Below are positions 1 to 10,640 of a stretch of 44,962 nt of DNA, in pieces. Source of the DNA: Welwitschia mirabilis (taxonomy: Eukaryota; Gnetophyta; Gnetopsida; Welwitschiales); assembly GCA_051453625.1 (NCBI GenBank), contig JBOZIK010000001.1, positions 227,413,914 to 227,458,875 of the forward strand, in the 5' to 3' direction. The position numbers and the translations under genes were made by a program. Numbering within the stretch: the first letter of the stretch is position 1; every line of letters begins with the position of its first letter. The notes under the pieces are model-generated. The model ran no database searches. It saw only the letters and a list, made by a program, of their open reading frames with translations, and had not been told where the DNA came from.

Positions 1-640
1 TTTCTAAAATTTTAGCAGTATCCTTAAGGTAAATTTTGTGTTGGACTATGAAAAGAGGGATGATATCTAAGTGTTTATGGATCTAAGCAAAAGCATCTTC
101 TTTAGAAGTTAAAAGGGAGATAACTTTGGATTCTTGTTGAGGAGTAAGAAGATTACTTATTATTAAAGGTTTCTTCAAATTATTAGATATGAAAATAAAT
201 TTTAGACCTTTGGGTAGCTCCTTTAGTTATAAGTTGAAGTTTCCAAATGTTTTCCTATCTGTTGTGGAGATGACAGACATGGGATAACACTCTTCAAAAA
301 GATTTTCTATCNNNNNNNNNNNNNNNNNNNNNNNNNNNNNNNNNNNNNNNNNNNNNNNNNNNNNNNNNNNNNNNNNNNNNNNNNNNNNNNNNNNNNNNNN
401 NNNNNNNNNNNGAGATGACAGACATGGGATAACACTCTTCAAAAAGATTTTCTATCAAGTAAACATGTTGGATTTCCTTCAAGTTAAAACATTCCTCATT
501 CTCATGCTTAAAATAGTGTACTTTAGTTGGGTCATCATATAAAGTTGGTTTGTGTAGCATTATCAATCCTCCTTAATTAGGCAACATTGTAAAAATAAGG
601 TTGGTTTAACTTCTTCTTATAATTTAAACTTATCTTTTAT
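1..640 (-). pseudogene. Element E pol: linker between protease and reverse transcriptase (partial)
   Basis: Read on the minus strand this is the spacer between protease and RT in Athila-type gypsy elements. Visible pieces are HKPTLYDD (about 530-555), LKELPKGLKFIFIS (about 185-227) and QQESKVISLLTSKEDAFA nearer the left edge, matching the family pattern of a Leu-Pro-x-x-Leu-Lys block followed by a Q-E-x-K-x-x-x-L-L block. In-frame stops and a 100-base gap break it. The RT that should follow lies off the left edge of the window. The same linker in element A is at 9561-10135, which supports the assignment. Confidence 0.6.
312..411. other. Assembly gap, 100 N, with duplicated flanks
   Basis: A run of 100 N. 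The 45 bases before it (267-311) are identical to the 45 bases after it (412-456), so it probably marks two overlapping contig ends that were not merged rather than missing sequence. Confidence 0.9.
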
Positions 641-659
641 TTCTTTTTCATTAGCATTA

Positions 660-1080
660 AAAACTCAAATGGTGAACTTATTATTGCCTGTATAACAGAC
701 TATCATCCTGATTCATATATCAATGATACAGTAGACAGTTGTACAAAAGGCTCTTCCTAATAGTAGTGGATAACCTCTATCATGTTCTACCTCAATGATG
801 ACTATATCTATGGGGTAAAAAGATTCCTCTATTTGGATGACTAGATCTTTGATAATCCCTAAGGATATCTTTGTTGAAGTACTAACTAATTCCAAGATAA
901 TTCATTTAGGTTATGTTATATTTTCTAATCCAAGTATTTTACATATGTGAAGAGGTATGATATTTACAGTAGCTTTTATGTTAATTAAAAATTTTTGAAT
1001 TTTTTTATTTCCTTGTAAGGTGATATATATAGTTGCTTCTTGAGGTCTTTAAATTTAGAAAACTTTTTCATGACTAAGTT
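660..1080 (-). pseudogene. Element E retropepsin-like protease, catalytic Asp lost
   Basis: The minus strand encodes the second half of a gypsy aspartic protease: LGIIKDLVIQIEE, then PIDIVIIEVEHDRGYPLLLG and RAFCTT, ending CIIDI, closely matching the proteases of elements A and B. The flap and C-terminal glycine motif (LLLGRAF) are readable without a stop for 60 codons (713-895). The active-site triplet, D-I-G in A and B, reads N-I-K here (within LINIKATVNI, about 965-1000), so the catalytic aspartate is gone. A frame break separates the two halves. The role in the parent element would be to cleave the Gag-Pol polyprotein. Confidence 0.75.
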
Positions 1081-1135
1081 GGAAATAGATTGAGCAAGAA
1101 AAACTTTGCTAGAAATGGTAGGTTTTTATTTTCTT

Positions 1136-1560
1136 NNNNNNNNNNNNNNNNNNNNNNNNNNNNNNNNNNNNNNNNNNNNNNNNNNNNNNNNNNNNNNNNN
1201 NNNNNNNNNNNNNNNNNNNNNNNNNNNNNNNNNNNNNNNNNNNNNNNNNNNNNNNNNNNNNNNNNNNNNNNNNNNNNNNNNNNNNNNNNNNNNNNNNNNN
1301 NNNNNNNNNNNNNNNNNNNNNNNNNNNNNNNNNNNNNNNNNNNNNNNNNNNNNNNNNNNNNNNNNNNNNNNNNNNNNNNNNNNNNNNNNNNNNNNNNNNN
1401 NNNNNNNNNNNNNNNNNNNNNNNNNNNNNNNNNNNNNNNNNNNNNNNNNNNNNNNNNNNNNNNNNNNNNNNNNNNNNNNNNNNNNNNNNNNNNNNNNNNN
1501 NNNNNNNNNNNNNNNNNNNNNNNNNNNNNNNNNNNNNNNNNNNNNNNNNNNNNNNNNNNN
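1136..1560. other. Assembly gap, 425 N, with duplicated flanks
   Basis: A run of 425 N flanked by identical 76-base sequences (1060-1135 and 1561-1636). As at 312-411, this looks like a contig overlap left as a gap, so a small false duplication may be present. Confidence 0.9.
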
Positions 1561-1883
1561 AAACTTTTTCATGACTAAGTTGGAAATAGATTGAGCAAGA
1601 AAAACTTTGCTAGAAATGGTAGGTTTTTATTTTCTTCTTACTAGATCTTTTCACAACTTAGAGTATTTAGGATTTTCTTATAAGAGTTTCCAAAAAGGTA
1701 AGTTAATGTTTACCTCTTGCATCAAGGTCTTTAAGTGCTCATCATAGGTAGGATTCATTTTTAACTTATCACTCCAAGGAGTAGATGATTTCGTCCTTGT
1801 GTTGTCCTGTAAAGAATTTTTAGTGGTGGTCTTAGTATGTGATGTTGATGGAAAGTTATATGTGTCTAGAATTTGTATGTCAT
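1561..1883 (-). pseudogene. Element E end of gag / spacer before protease
   Basis: The minus strand carries DIQILDTYNFPS, then TPWSDKLKMNPTYDEHLKTL and NINLPFWKLL, followed by a lysine-rich run that leads into the protease. Element B has the same order (DIKILEDYNFPC, then TLWMDRLENNSTFNDHL at about 27390-27520), and so does element A at about 11040-11330. It is the end of gag and the spacer before the protease, cut at 1883 by the insertion of element A and resumed at 14602. Confidence 0.65.
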
Positions 1884-2982
1884 TTTTGTGATGCATATTT
1901 ATGCAAAATTACATCTTGAGTAGAATCGTATTAACCAGAAATAAAATGTACAAATACAACACACTAATATAGAAACGAGTAAGTCAAATGTCATAATTTA
2001 TCAAAGGCCAAGGTAGTATTTAAGAGAGTTGCTTTTCACAAAGAAATACTTGCACATTAATCTATAGAAATAACTTATAATGTATAAAAGTAAAATATAA
2101 TACACTCGTGCAAAGCTAATATATAAAAAAGTAATAAAAATGCACATTACCTAAAGTAACCAAGCATGACCTTAACAAAGGTTTTCCTCATAACCTATAT
2201 TACTAAAGAAACTATCACTAGATCAAAAGTAACATAAGATATAAGGGTGAGAAACAATCACACATTAAAATTAAAAAAAGAAGTATTTTGTAGTAATTAT
2301 GAACCACATCTATGTTACAAAGTAGCTGCACTTCAATGGAGAAAATGCCATTCAACACTAAGGAAAACATCTCTCTACAACTACAAGGATGGATTTCTGG
2401 CCCTTCGATCTCTTGTCATGAGAATTTTAGGTGCAAACAAAGACAAGAAGGAGTAGAGGATGAGATTACTATTTATTAAGTCATAATCACATAACAAAAT
2501 AGATAGAATGGCATAGTTAACCTTAATAGTCATGCAAGAAGAAACAGAAATACATGTGGTAGAAGTTAGATAAATGTTCAATACAGACATTACAACAGTG
2601 TCATCTAGTTAGTCATTTGGATGATAGAAGAGATAATGCCACCTCATAATTAATCCACATTAGCTGCCAGATAGACTATAATTAGCATCCAGCTAGTACT
2701 CTTTACACAGTCATCCATACAATCATCCAAATGATGCCATGGATGATGGTCTTTGACAATTCTTCAATTAGTGCATCAACCTCAATGTTTTGTAGGAAGT
2801 TATTTAAGAAATGTAAAGTATTTAGAATAGCTCAAAATGTTGTGAATCATTATGAAGATTTCATGGTTTCATCTTTTCATATTAGCTCTCCATTATCATG
2901 GAAATCAAGCAATTATCTATCTATTAACTTGAAAAACCACTCAAAATACTCTATCAAATATGCATAAGTTGGTAGCATAACG
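1884..2982 (-). repeat. 3' LTR of element A
   Basis: Alignable along its length with 13514-14601, for example AACATCTCTCTACAAYTACA (about 2366) and the block starting AACCTATATTACTAAAGA (about 2193). It begins on the minus strand at CGTTATGCTACCAA, a variant of the TGTTRYRCTACCAA start of the other copies, directly after a polypurine tract. It ends near 1884 with a decayed CA. A Met-containing open frame inside it (2247-2456) is not conserved in other LTR copies and is not called. Confidence 0.85.
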
Positions 2983-3001
2983 TAGCCCCCCACTTAGCCT
3001 T
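2983..3001 (-). promoter_or_regulatory. Polypurine tract of element A
   Basis: The minus strand reads AAGGCTAAGTGGGGGGCTA immediately upstream of the 3' LTR. Equivalent tracts precede the LTRs at 30968, 37374 and 40167. In gypsy elements this primes plus-strand DNA synthesis. Confidence 0.8.
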
Positions 3002-3639
3002 CTCATTCCCTGACAAAACTAGGTGATAAAAAATGTTTGTGAGCTAACTTATTAGATAATAAAATAGCTAGGATACTTAAGGAAATCATCTCAAAAAGGT
3101 TTTTAAAATTTAATAGAGATATATACTAGATTTTGAAAAATCAGAAAAACTAAACATTTCACTTACTAGAAACTTAGCCCTTTGGTCATCCAGGTCATTG
3201 TTCAGATGATAGAGGGGATGACAGGCTCAAAAAAGTTTTTAAAATTTGGAACATGTGAAAGAATTTTTGTTTTTATAGATAATTAAATAGAGTAATAAGA
3301 TAGTGCCTCCTCACTAAAATAAATCCTCATCATAACATATAAAAAAGATTAAAAATGATCATAAAAAATTTGATATAAATGAGTACACCATGCTAGGAAA
3401 TTAATATGTTTATATAAATATCAGAAGAGAGTTTTTTAGTACAAAAAAGTATAAAAGGGGAGATACAAAATAACAATACAAAATCACTTCCCTCTTTTAC
3501 ACATGATAAACTATGTCTCAGCAGCTGGCTAGGAGTAGAGGAGGAAGAAGAAGGATGCTCAGGATCTGCAGGGAAATGGAGGTCTAATGAGGTAGAGATG
3601 GATATGCCCATCTTGTCGCTCTAGACATGTACTACCTCA

Positions 3640-3930
3640 AGAATATCTACTATCACAATCTGCTATATGAATACAACATGCTAGCGCATGTCAACAATCC
3701 AATCCTTAGAGTGCTGGACTCTTCTCTTAATAGATAAGATCCTCTACTTAAATATATGCTATCTTTGATCAAGAGTCTAGGTTCTCTGATAAAGTACCTG
3801 TGTCCTCTGATTAAGAGTCTAGATCCTTTGATCAAGTGTATGAATACCTATGTCTACAAAGCTCTAATGATCTTAGTATTCTCTATCAGGAGAGCCTAAA
3901 TTTGATCAAGAGTAGCTCCAACTATAGGTC
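3640..3930 (-). repeat. Short degenerate repeats in the tail of element A
   Basis: Near-repeats of the type TTTGATCAAGAGTCTAGGTT, TCTGATTAAGAGTCTAGATC and TTTGATCAAGAGTAGCTCC recur over about 150 bases. On the minus strand a 60-codon frame (3653-3835) reads as repeated Arg-Leu-Leu-Ile-(Arg/Lys)-(Gly/Asp) units. It could be a decayed repetitive protein or simple tandem expansion. It is not seen in the tail of element C. Confidence 0.45.
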
Positions 3931-4199
3931 TCTATACCTAAGGTCTGTCTACCTCTCCTGGAACCTATATACCCATGTCCTATAAATAATGAGTGGATGT
4001 CTAAATGTATGATAAACACTACTCTTCCATAAGCTTTAGCATTCCAAGTCATCTAAAGAGTACTGAAAGGAGGCATGAATAGCCAAGTGTCTAAACCTAT
4101 CATGCCTCTACCATGGATCTAAGTCTTCTTTAGATGAATATAGATAGGTCTATCTGCTTTCCTTATCTAAAAGCTACCAAAATCTATAAGTGTGCTACA

Positions 4200-4690
4200 A
4201 TGGCATGACTATCATGAATGGATGGGCTGATATTATGAATTAATCCTCTATATAAAACTCTATATGTAGGGGTCAGCTAAGTATCCTTTAACCTATGTCA
4301 ATTCGTAGTAAGGTTGTGTATAACATCTAAAATGATGTTGTATGATCAACACTCCTTCGTACCATCAGCTGAGTGTATATGCATAATCCCAAGATGATCA
4401 AGATCTATGATAACTGTAATATGAGATGGAAGGATGAATATCTTATGATCTCATATATATGAAACGATCATGTTATGTAGCTGACGAGGAGCGTCAGGTT
4501 GCTTTTCAATATGCATGATGTTATAGAACTCCATCATCTCTGATATGTAGTATGATTCATGCACATCTATAATCCATTTGAGCCATAAGTTAGTTAATAT
4601 TTGATCAACCTCTAGCTTGATATGACTCATAAAATTACCAAAATGATGCTTGACACATATGCTAGCTACCTGAATAGTCAAGGAACAACT
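4200..4690 (-). pseudogene. Unidentified coding remnant in the tail of element A
   Basis: A 76-codon minus frame (4451-4681) includes MTIQVASICVKHHF, MEFYNIMHIEKQ and APRQLHNMIVSYI, and weaker, stop-broken frames continue to about 4200. The composition looks protein-like rather than UTR-like, and it lies where some Athila elements carry an extra frame after integrase. No motif assigns it to a family. I considered the plant transposon-associated domain found next to Athila elements but could not align it confidently. Confidence 0.3.
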
Positions 4691-7359
4691 ATGCTAAGGT
4701 GGTAGAGGTGTGAGCTCTACACGCTCTATTTCTAACTGAACTAGAGGAATTACCTCCTACTATACTACCTCATCCTTAGCCTTAACCTATCTAATTTTAT
4801 GGGTATGAGGTCTACTCAATTAAAAACACAGAAAATTGTCATGCAAAAATAGAAAGACATGTCAAAAACATCGCATGGATGTGTAATAATGACCCATAAA
4901 ATTAATTTAAAAAACCTATGAAAAATACTAAAAATATGTCTTGCCCTCATTAAAAGTTTCAATGCATCCTGAATTATCTAAACTTGAGAGAAAAAGTCAG
5001 AAATATGCAAACAATTCAAAAACTGTATTTTTAGTGGGTCCCATATAAAATAAAAATTCAAAGTACTTAAATAAAAAATCTATCTAGCAGAGTCATAGAA
5101 TAAACTAATCAATTTCACCTAAAGGACTACTACATTTCAACCTATGATTTATGAGAAATTATGTGTGAAAGATGGAAATTTTGAAATTCCTCATAAAGCA
5201 CAGAAATGCTCATAAATTAAAAAATACATAATGAAATTCAAATCCATAAGTTTCAAATTAAAGAGTATGAAAAACTAAGTGATATACATGAAAACCATAC
5301 ATTAAAAGGCTAAAAAATAAGATGAAAAAATGAAAATCAAGCAAAAATAAAAACATACCTCATCTTTGAAAATTTACTGAGGTCTAGTAAATTTGGATAT
5401 GAAATTTAGCGGGACAAGTTCCAAATGCTGGTATAAACTAGAGGGGTATTATCTCTTAAAGAAACAAGTAAAAATGGAAAATAAATAAGAAAAAATAAAG
5501 AGAAAGAATTTGGACTATATTTTTATCACACTGTCATTCAATCGCATCATCTGGATGATAACCCTATGATGATTCTCAGAAAAAATTACACTATTATTTA
5601 CCCTATGTTATCTGGATGACTAAGTGGATAATAAGGTATTAAAAGTTTTTCAAAACAAAAAATGTTAGCTAGAAAACTTAAGCTCAGATATGATCATTTA
5701 AGTAGTAGTTCTGAATAGAAAAACTTATAAAGATAGAAAATTAGACAAAAAACCAAGAAAAATAAAGGAAAAAGGATAGATACATAAAAATGAAAAACTA
5801 TAGATGAAGAAAATAAGCTATCCAAGTTAAAAATTGTAATAAAAACTACATGAATGTACCTGAACAAAAAATTAAATCATGATAAACTTAGAACTCTATA
5901 AGATACAAGGAAACTCATAAAAACTAGGAATTCAAAAGATGTTCTTTGTGATTTTCAGATGCTTACTGAAAAATTATTTAACATGAAATAATAGTAAGCA
6001 AACTACTAGATGATTAATATCCTATAAAAGAATGAGAAAATGCATAAATTACTTTGAATTACTAAAGTCAAAACTAGAGAAATATGAAGTGAAAATGGAC
6101 ATAAGGAACAAAAAGAAGATTATTTACCTATACTAAGTACTAATCTAGCAAACTCCCAAGGAAGAAATCAAAATATCACCTAAGTGAATATGCATAAAAA
6201 ATGTAATACTTCAGAGAGTTTACTCAAAAATGTAGTGATTATGATAATTGTTAAAGATTTAAGTACTTAAAACAATGAATGTCAAAATCAAAAGTTACTT
6301 AGAAATGAACTCACTACCTTTCACCTTAAAAACAGAGCCAAAACTTTAAAAGTGAAATGAAAAAGTGGGAATACTAAGAGTCTAGGAAATAAGCAATACC
6401 TCTAATGACACTAGGAATACCACTGATTCCTAGCCTTAAAGTTTATTTTTTTCCCATGATGAGGGGAGTGTAACCACTATCAGAGGAGTAAGGACCTATG
6501 AAGCATGGCCAACTGACCCCCTAGTGGAGTTTCCATAGCTATCAACATTGTCAAAAGTTCCTTTTGAAAATATTTACCTTAGTGTGATAGAACATCATGA
6601 TGACTGTATTTTTCTTTGAAGCATAAAATATAATAGCTTATGGTTATTATGTATCTTTTTTTTTTTGGAAAATTTCCAAATGATCACACACTCAAAAAGA
6701 CGAAGGTGAATAAGTAAGATAAAAGAGAGAAAAGAACACTTTTAAATAACTCAAGACCTTAACATCATTGACAAAGGCATAAGAAACCAAGACATCTTTC
6801 TTCAAATAAAGTACATAGACATGGGAATGTCTTAAGATTGATTGAATCCAATCTTACCACTTTAAATGCCTAAGTATAAATACTAGTCATGAAACTTCAT
6901 AAAGAAATACACAAGTCAAGTTTGAAATATGATCAGGTAACATCATAATATCAACTAAAAGAGTAGGCTAAGAAATAACTCAGACAATAATAGAGATGAA
7001 GTCCTCCTCATCAAGGGAAACCTCCAAAATAAGTACTTCTATCATGTTCATGGTTGCATCTAAATATCCTTCATATAATTTTAACTGTTATCCTTTAACC
7101 TTTTAAATCTCTTTAGTCCATAAGAATAAAATCTCAACTGAGTTATTAAGATGTACTTTCTCTATAAGATAAGGACATAACCATTTAGAGGTCAACTTAT
7201 GATTCAAAAGATGAAATCTAGTATTGTATAATAAGATAAGTTTACTGGGTTTAAACTTTTCACGAAATATCTTTTTACCATGTTTGAATCTTGCTTGGGC
7301 TTTATGGATTAATTGATGATGTATGACATGAGTTCTTTTTCATTAAGATGGTCTAAGTG

Positions 7360-8330
7360 GGCTAATCTATATTTAAGGTTTTCATGAAAACCCATAAGAC
7401 TAAGCTAATGAGATGCACAATAAGAATTATAACATACATTAATAGGTAATATACAAACTTTACCATATATAAGTTCATAAGGTAAAAAACCAAGAGAAGT
7501 ACTCCAAGTAGTATGGTAAGCCCAACGTACATCATTAAGTTTAGAAGTCCAAGACTTTTTATTAATAGAGACAAGTTTTTATAACATTTTATTTATTTCT
7601 CTATTGGCATTTTCAGCTTGTCCATTAGTTTGAGGATGATAAGCAAAAGCTACTCTATGTTCTATACCAATGGATAAAAGAACTTTCTTAAAAATCTAGT
7701 TAATGAAATGAGTACCCTGATCACTAATAATAACTCTAGAAAAACTAAATCTTTAAAAGATATGAGTTTTAAGAAAATGATAAACATTTATAGCATCATT
7801 CAAAGAAGTAGGTATGACTTAGTCACATAATTCACAATCACTAAAATGTAATGCTTATCAAAAGAAGGTGGATGAATAGTACCTATAAAATCAAAACCCC
7901 AATAATCAAAAGGCACACACTCAAGAATAGATCTAAGGGGATTTTCCTATGAATGAACAAGGCTATCATAATGCTAATAAGGATTACACCTTCTAGCAAA
8001 ATTAAAAGAAGCATGGAAAAAAGAAGGTTAATAAAAAAATAGAATGGAGGATTTTCATTATTGTTTCATGTTCACTAAAATGACCTCCAAAAATATCATA
8101 ATGCAAAGATGAAAGATTTTAGGTATCTCCCAATTAGGCACACATTTTCTCATGATTTGGTCTTTACACCTATGGTACAAATATGGATCTATTCCCTTAT
8201 AGTTACCTATTCTATAGAGAAAATATTTGCATTTATTATAGGTCTAATATTATGGTGTTTTAATGGTCATAAGATAGTTAACAAAATCTACATACTAAGA
8301 AAGAGAATGAGAAGAAGATATAGTTAAAAG
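7360..8330 (-). pseudogene. Element A integrase
   Basis: Reading down the minus strand: a zinc-binding start (CVPNWEIPKIFHL, a His before GGHFSEHE near 8060, then CNPY near 7965), the catalytic core with WGFDFIGTIHPPSF (about 7890), ISDQGTHFIN (about 7700-7730) and [20 protein letters not shown] (about 7600-7660), then DVRWAYHTTWSTSLGFLPYE and LIYGKVCILP (about 7440-7540). All three D,D,E catalytic residues appear kept: D in GFDF, D in SDQG, E after ANR. At least five frameshifts or stops break it. In a live element it would insert the cDNA into host chromosomes. The order after RNase H fits Ty3/gypsy. Confidence 0.88.
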
Positions 8331-8800
8331 CTACTCATAAGAAAATGAATCATTATTGATAGAATCATCTGAAGGAGAAGGAAGTCGAGATAAGTGATTA
8401 GTAAGACAATTATGCTTTCTTGCTTTATCTATGATGGTTAAGTTAAACTCTTGCATAAAGAGGATCCATTTAAGAAAACATGCAATAAAATCTCTTTTGA
8501 TCATAAGGTAACAAATGGTAGCATGATCGGTGTAAACGTTTGTATAAAAGCCTAAAAGATAATGTCTAAGAGAATCAAGACAAAAGATAATATCTAGCAT
8601 CTATTTCTCTATAGTGGTATAGTTTATTTAAGCTTTAAATAAAGATTTTCTATGATAAGATATAAGTTTAAAATCATTTTCATATTTTTGACAAAAAACC
8701 CCACCCATGACAAAATTACTTGCATTGCACATAAGCTCAAAATCTAGTTCCCAATTAGATCCTGTAACTATAGGAGCATAAGATAATTTATGTTTAAGAC
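8331..8800 (-). pseudogene. Element A RNase H
   Basis: Minus strand: WELDFELMCNASNFVMGGVF (about 8690-8750), INYTTIEK, then MLDIIFCLDSLRHYLLGF, VYTDHATICYLM, LKWILFMQEFNLTI and a closing NHLSRL (8380-8600). These are the landmarks of the gypsy RNase H that removes the RNA strand of the hybrid. The first catalytic position, normally the D of C-D-A-S, reads CNAS, while TDHA is kept. A stop separates the first third from the 89-codon open segment at 8331-8600. Confidence 0.88.
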
Positions 8801-9560
8801 TAATGAAAGTAAGCTAACAAGATTTATTCCATTTAAATTTGGCTTCTTTCTCCATTAATGAGTAAAGGGATTTATAGATTATAGCATAATCATGAATGAA
8901 CTGATGGTAAAAACCACAATGACCAAAAAAAGATCTAACTTATTTAACATTTTTAGGAGAACTTAGGTTTTAAATAATACCAACTTTAGAAGCATTCATC
9001 CTAATCCCTTCTTTCAAGATATGGTGATCTAAAATAATTCCACTTTCACAAGAAATAAAATCTTTTCCCAACTTAAGTATAGGACACTAGGAATGTAATG
9101 GTATAGGACTTTCTCTAATTGATTTAAATTTGTTCAAATATTTTACAATAAGTAGAGAAGTTATTTATAAAAATATTAATAAATCCTCAAGTATACTAGA
9201 AAAGATACCTATCATAGCATACTAAAAAGTACTAGGAGCATTACAAAGTCTGAAAGACATGTATCTAAAAGCAAAAGTAGCAAAAGGAGAAGTAAAAGTG
9301 GTTTTGGCTTGGTCCTTACTAGTAGTATAAACCTAGTTGTAATAGATATAACCATCAAGAAAGCAGTAAAATGCATAACCTGAATTCTATTAAAAATCTA
9401 ATCAAGAAAAGGCAAAGGATAGTGGTCTTTTTCAATTACCTTATTTAGTTTTCTAAAGTCTATGCACATTCTCCATTTCCCATCTTTTTTAGGAACTACT
9501 GTCAAGGGAATAATTCACTCATTATTAGTAATCAAATAAATGATTTCAACATCTATTAAT
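8801..9560 (-). pseudogene. Element A reverse transcriptase, catalytic Asp pair lost
   Basis: Minus strand pieces in order: VVPKKDGKWRMCIDFRKLNK (about 9440-9500), KDHYPLPFLD, KTTFTSPFATFAFR (about 9270-9310), RLCNAPSTF, then the thumb and connection with GFYHQFIHDY (about 8885). The order and spacing are those of a Ty3/gypsy RT. The catalytic F-M-D-D motif reads F-I-N-N (9160-9171), each of three neighbouring codons changed by G to A on the coding strand. Q-to-stop and frameshift lesions occur nearby. It copied the element RNA and cannot be active now. Confidence 0.88.
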
Positions 9561-10135
9561 TTTATGATTTCATCTTTTACAATTTGTTTGAGGGCTAGAT
9601 TGAGTTTACAGTGGGGTTACCTCACAGGTTTAGCATTTTCTTTAAGATAGAATTTATATTAAACAATGGAAGTGGGTATGGCTATCAAATTATTATGGGA
9701 TCAAGTGAATGCATTTATCTTAGATTATAGAAGAGAGACTTGATTCTTATTGGGGAGGTAAGATTTTTGTTGACAATCAAAGATTTGTTTAAGTCACTAA
9801 TTAGAAAAATGTATTTTAGTTCATTATCTAAAGGTTTCAGGTTCTGATTTAAGCTCAGAATTTTACTATTTGTAAAATTTTTAGGATAATAGATTATTGT
9901 CTCAGACTGTTGTCCAGATATCAATAGTGAATGAACATCCTTAAAATAAGAAATCATTGGTTGACTAAATTCTCATACTTCTATACAATTGCAAGACTCA
10001 AACTCTCTACTCTCCAGATCAAAAAACTTAGTTTTCAGATGATCAAAATCAAGTTGATCTTCAAAAACATATAAGTTATCTACTTCCATTTTATCATCAA
10101 ACAAGGTTGGTTTGTGAATCATTTACCATATTTCC
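9561..10135 (-). pseudogene. Element A linker between protease and RT
   Basis: Minus strand: MIHKPTLFDD (about 10095-10125), DNLYVFEDQLDF, then an 80-codon open stretch (9715-9957) with NLKPLDNELKYIFLISDLNK and IVNKNLTS. The HKPTLYDD piece and Leu-Pro/Lys-Pro-Leu block recur in element E (about 185-555). It is the disordered spacer typical of Athila-type pol and has no known enzymatic role. Confidence 0.65.
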
Positions 10136-10199
10136 TTAAGTGGATAGTGCTGTAAAATAGAGTTAACCTAATGTCTTCCTCCACACTCAAATCATTGCC

Positions 10200-10640
10200 T
10201 AAATCATTTTTAGTTGCATCAAAAACTTTTATCGAAAATTATTTATTTCTAAAATGATACCTCATTAATCTAGTTCTTGTATCTATAATACAGTATGCTA
10301 TTGCATAGAAAGATCTATTTAGAAGTAAAGGATATTCAATGTGGTGCTTAAATTCTAGAACTACAATATCAATGTAGTAGAAATATTCTTCTATTTAAAT
10401 AACGAAATCCTTGATCAGACCTAATGGTTTCTTCGTAGAAGTATCAGCTAACTCTAAAATAATTTGTGTAAGTTATATACTTTCTTCTAACCCAAGTCTC
10501 TGATAAATGTGCAAAATCATGATATTGATACTAGACCCAATATCTATCAAGGATTTCTTAATCCTATGATTTTCTTCTAAAGTGACACTCATAGTTATCA
10601 CCCTTGGATCTTTAAACTTTGAAAATTTTTGACAAACTAA
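10200..10640 (-). pseudogene. Element A retropepsin-like protease
   Basis: Minus strand: VTMSVTLEENHRIKK, then SLIDIGSSINIMILHIYQRL with the active-site triplet D-I-G intact, LELADTSTKKPLGLIKDFVI, IEEYFYYIDIVVLEFKHH, EYPLLLNRSFYAIAY and CIIDTRT. The C-terminal Leu-Leu-Gly-Arg of the relatives is Leu-Leu-Asn-Arg here. Only a few stops interrupt it, making it one of the better preserved domains of this element. Single-domain aspartic proteases of this type work as dimers to process Gag-Pol. Confidence 0.82.

Larger units (their letters stand above)
3002..7340 (-). other. Element A 3' tail between integrase and 3' LTR
   Basis: About 4.3 kb with no pol domain. Blocks shared with the tails of elements B and C show it is part of the element: the CCATGGCCAACTGA block at about 6505-6600 recurs inverted in B (about 29510-29600) and direct in C (about 42040-42110), and the ATATGTCTTGCCC block at about 4935 recurs at about 40917. 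In Athila relatives this position can hold an extra env-like frame. Here only short degenerate frames remain (see 3640-3930 and 4200-4690). Palindromic TCATCTGGATGA-type motifs occur at 5546-5559 and about 5609-5620. Confidence 0.6.

Noticed and set aside
1090-1594. Frames of about 160 codons across N runs
   Set aside because: Nearly all residues are from the assembly gap, so there is no evidence for coding.
2247-2456. Plus-strand open frame of 69 codons inside the 3' LTR of A
   Set aside because: The frame is not kept in the homologous LTR at 13514-14601 or in other copies, so it is a chance frame.
8109-8327. 72-codon plus frame
   Set aside because: Antisense to the integrase and RNase H boundary of element A, whose minus-strand motifs are clear.
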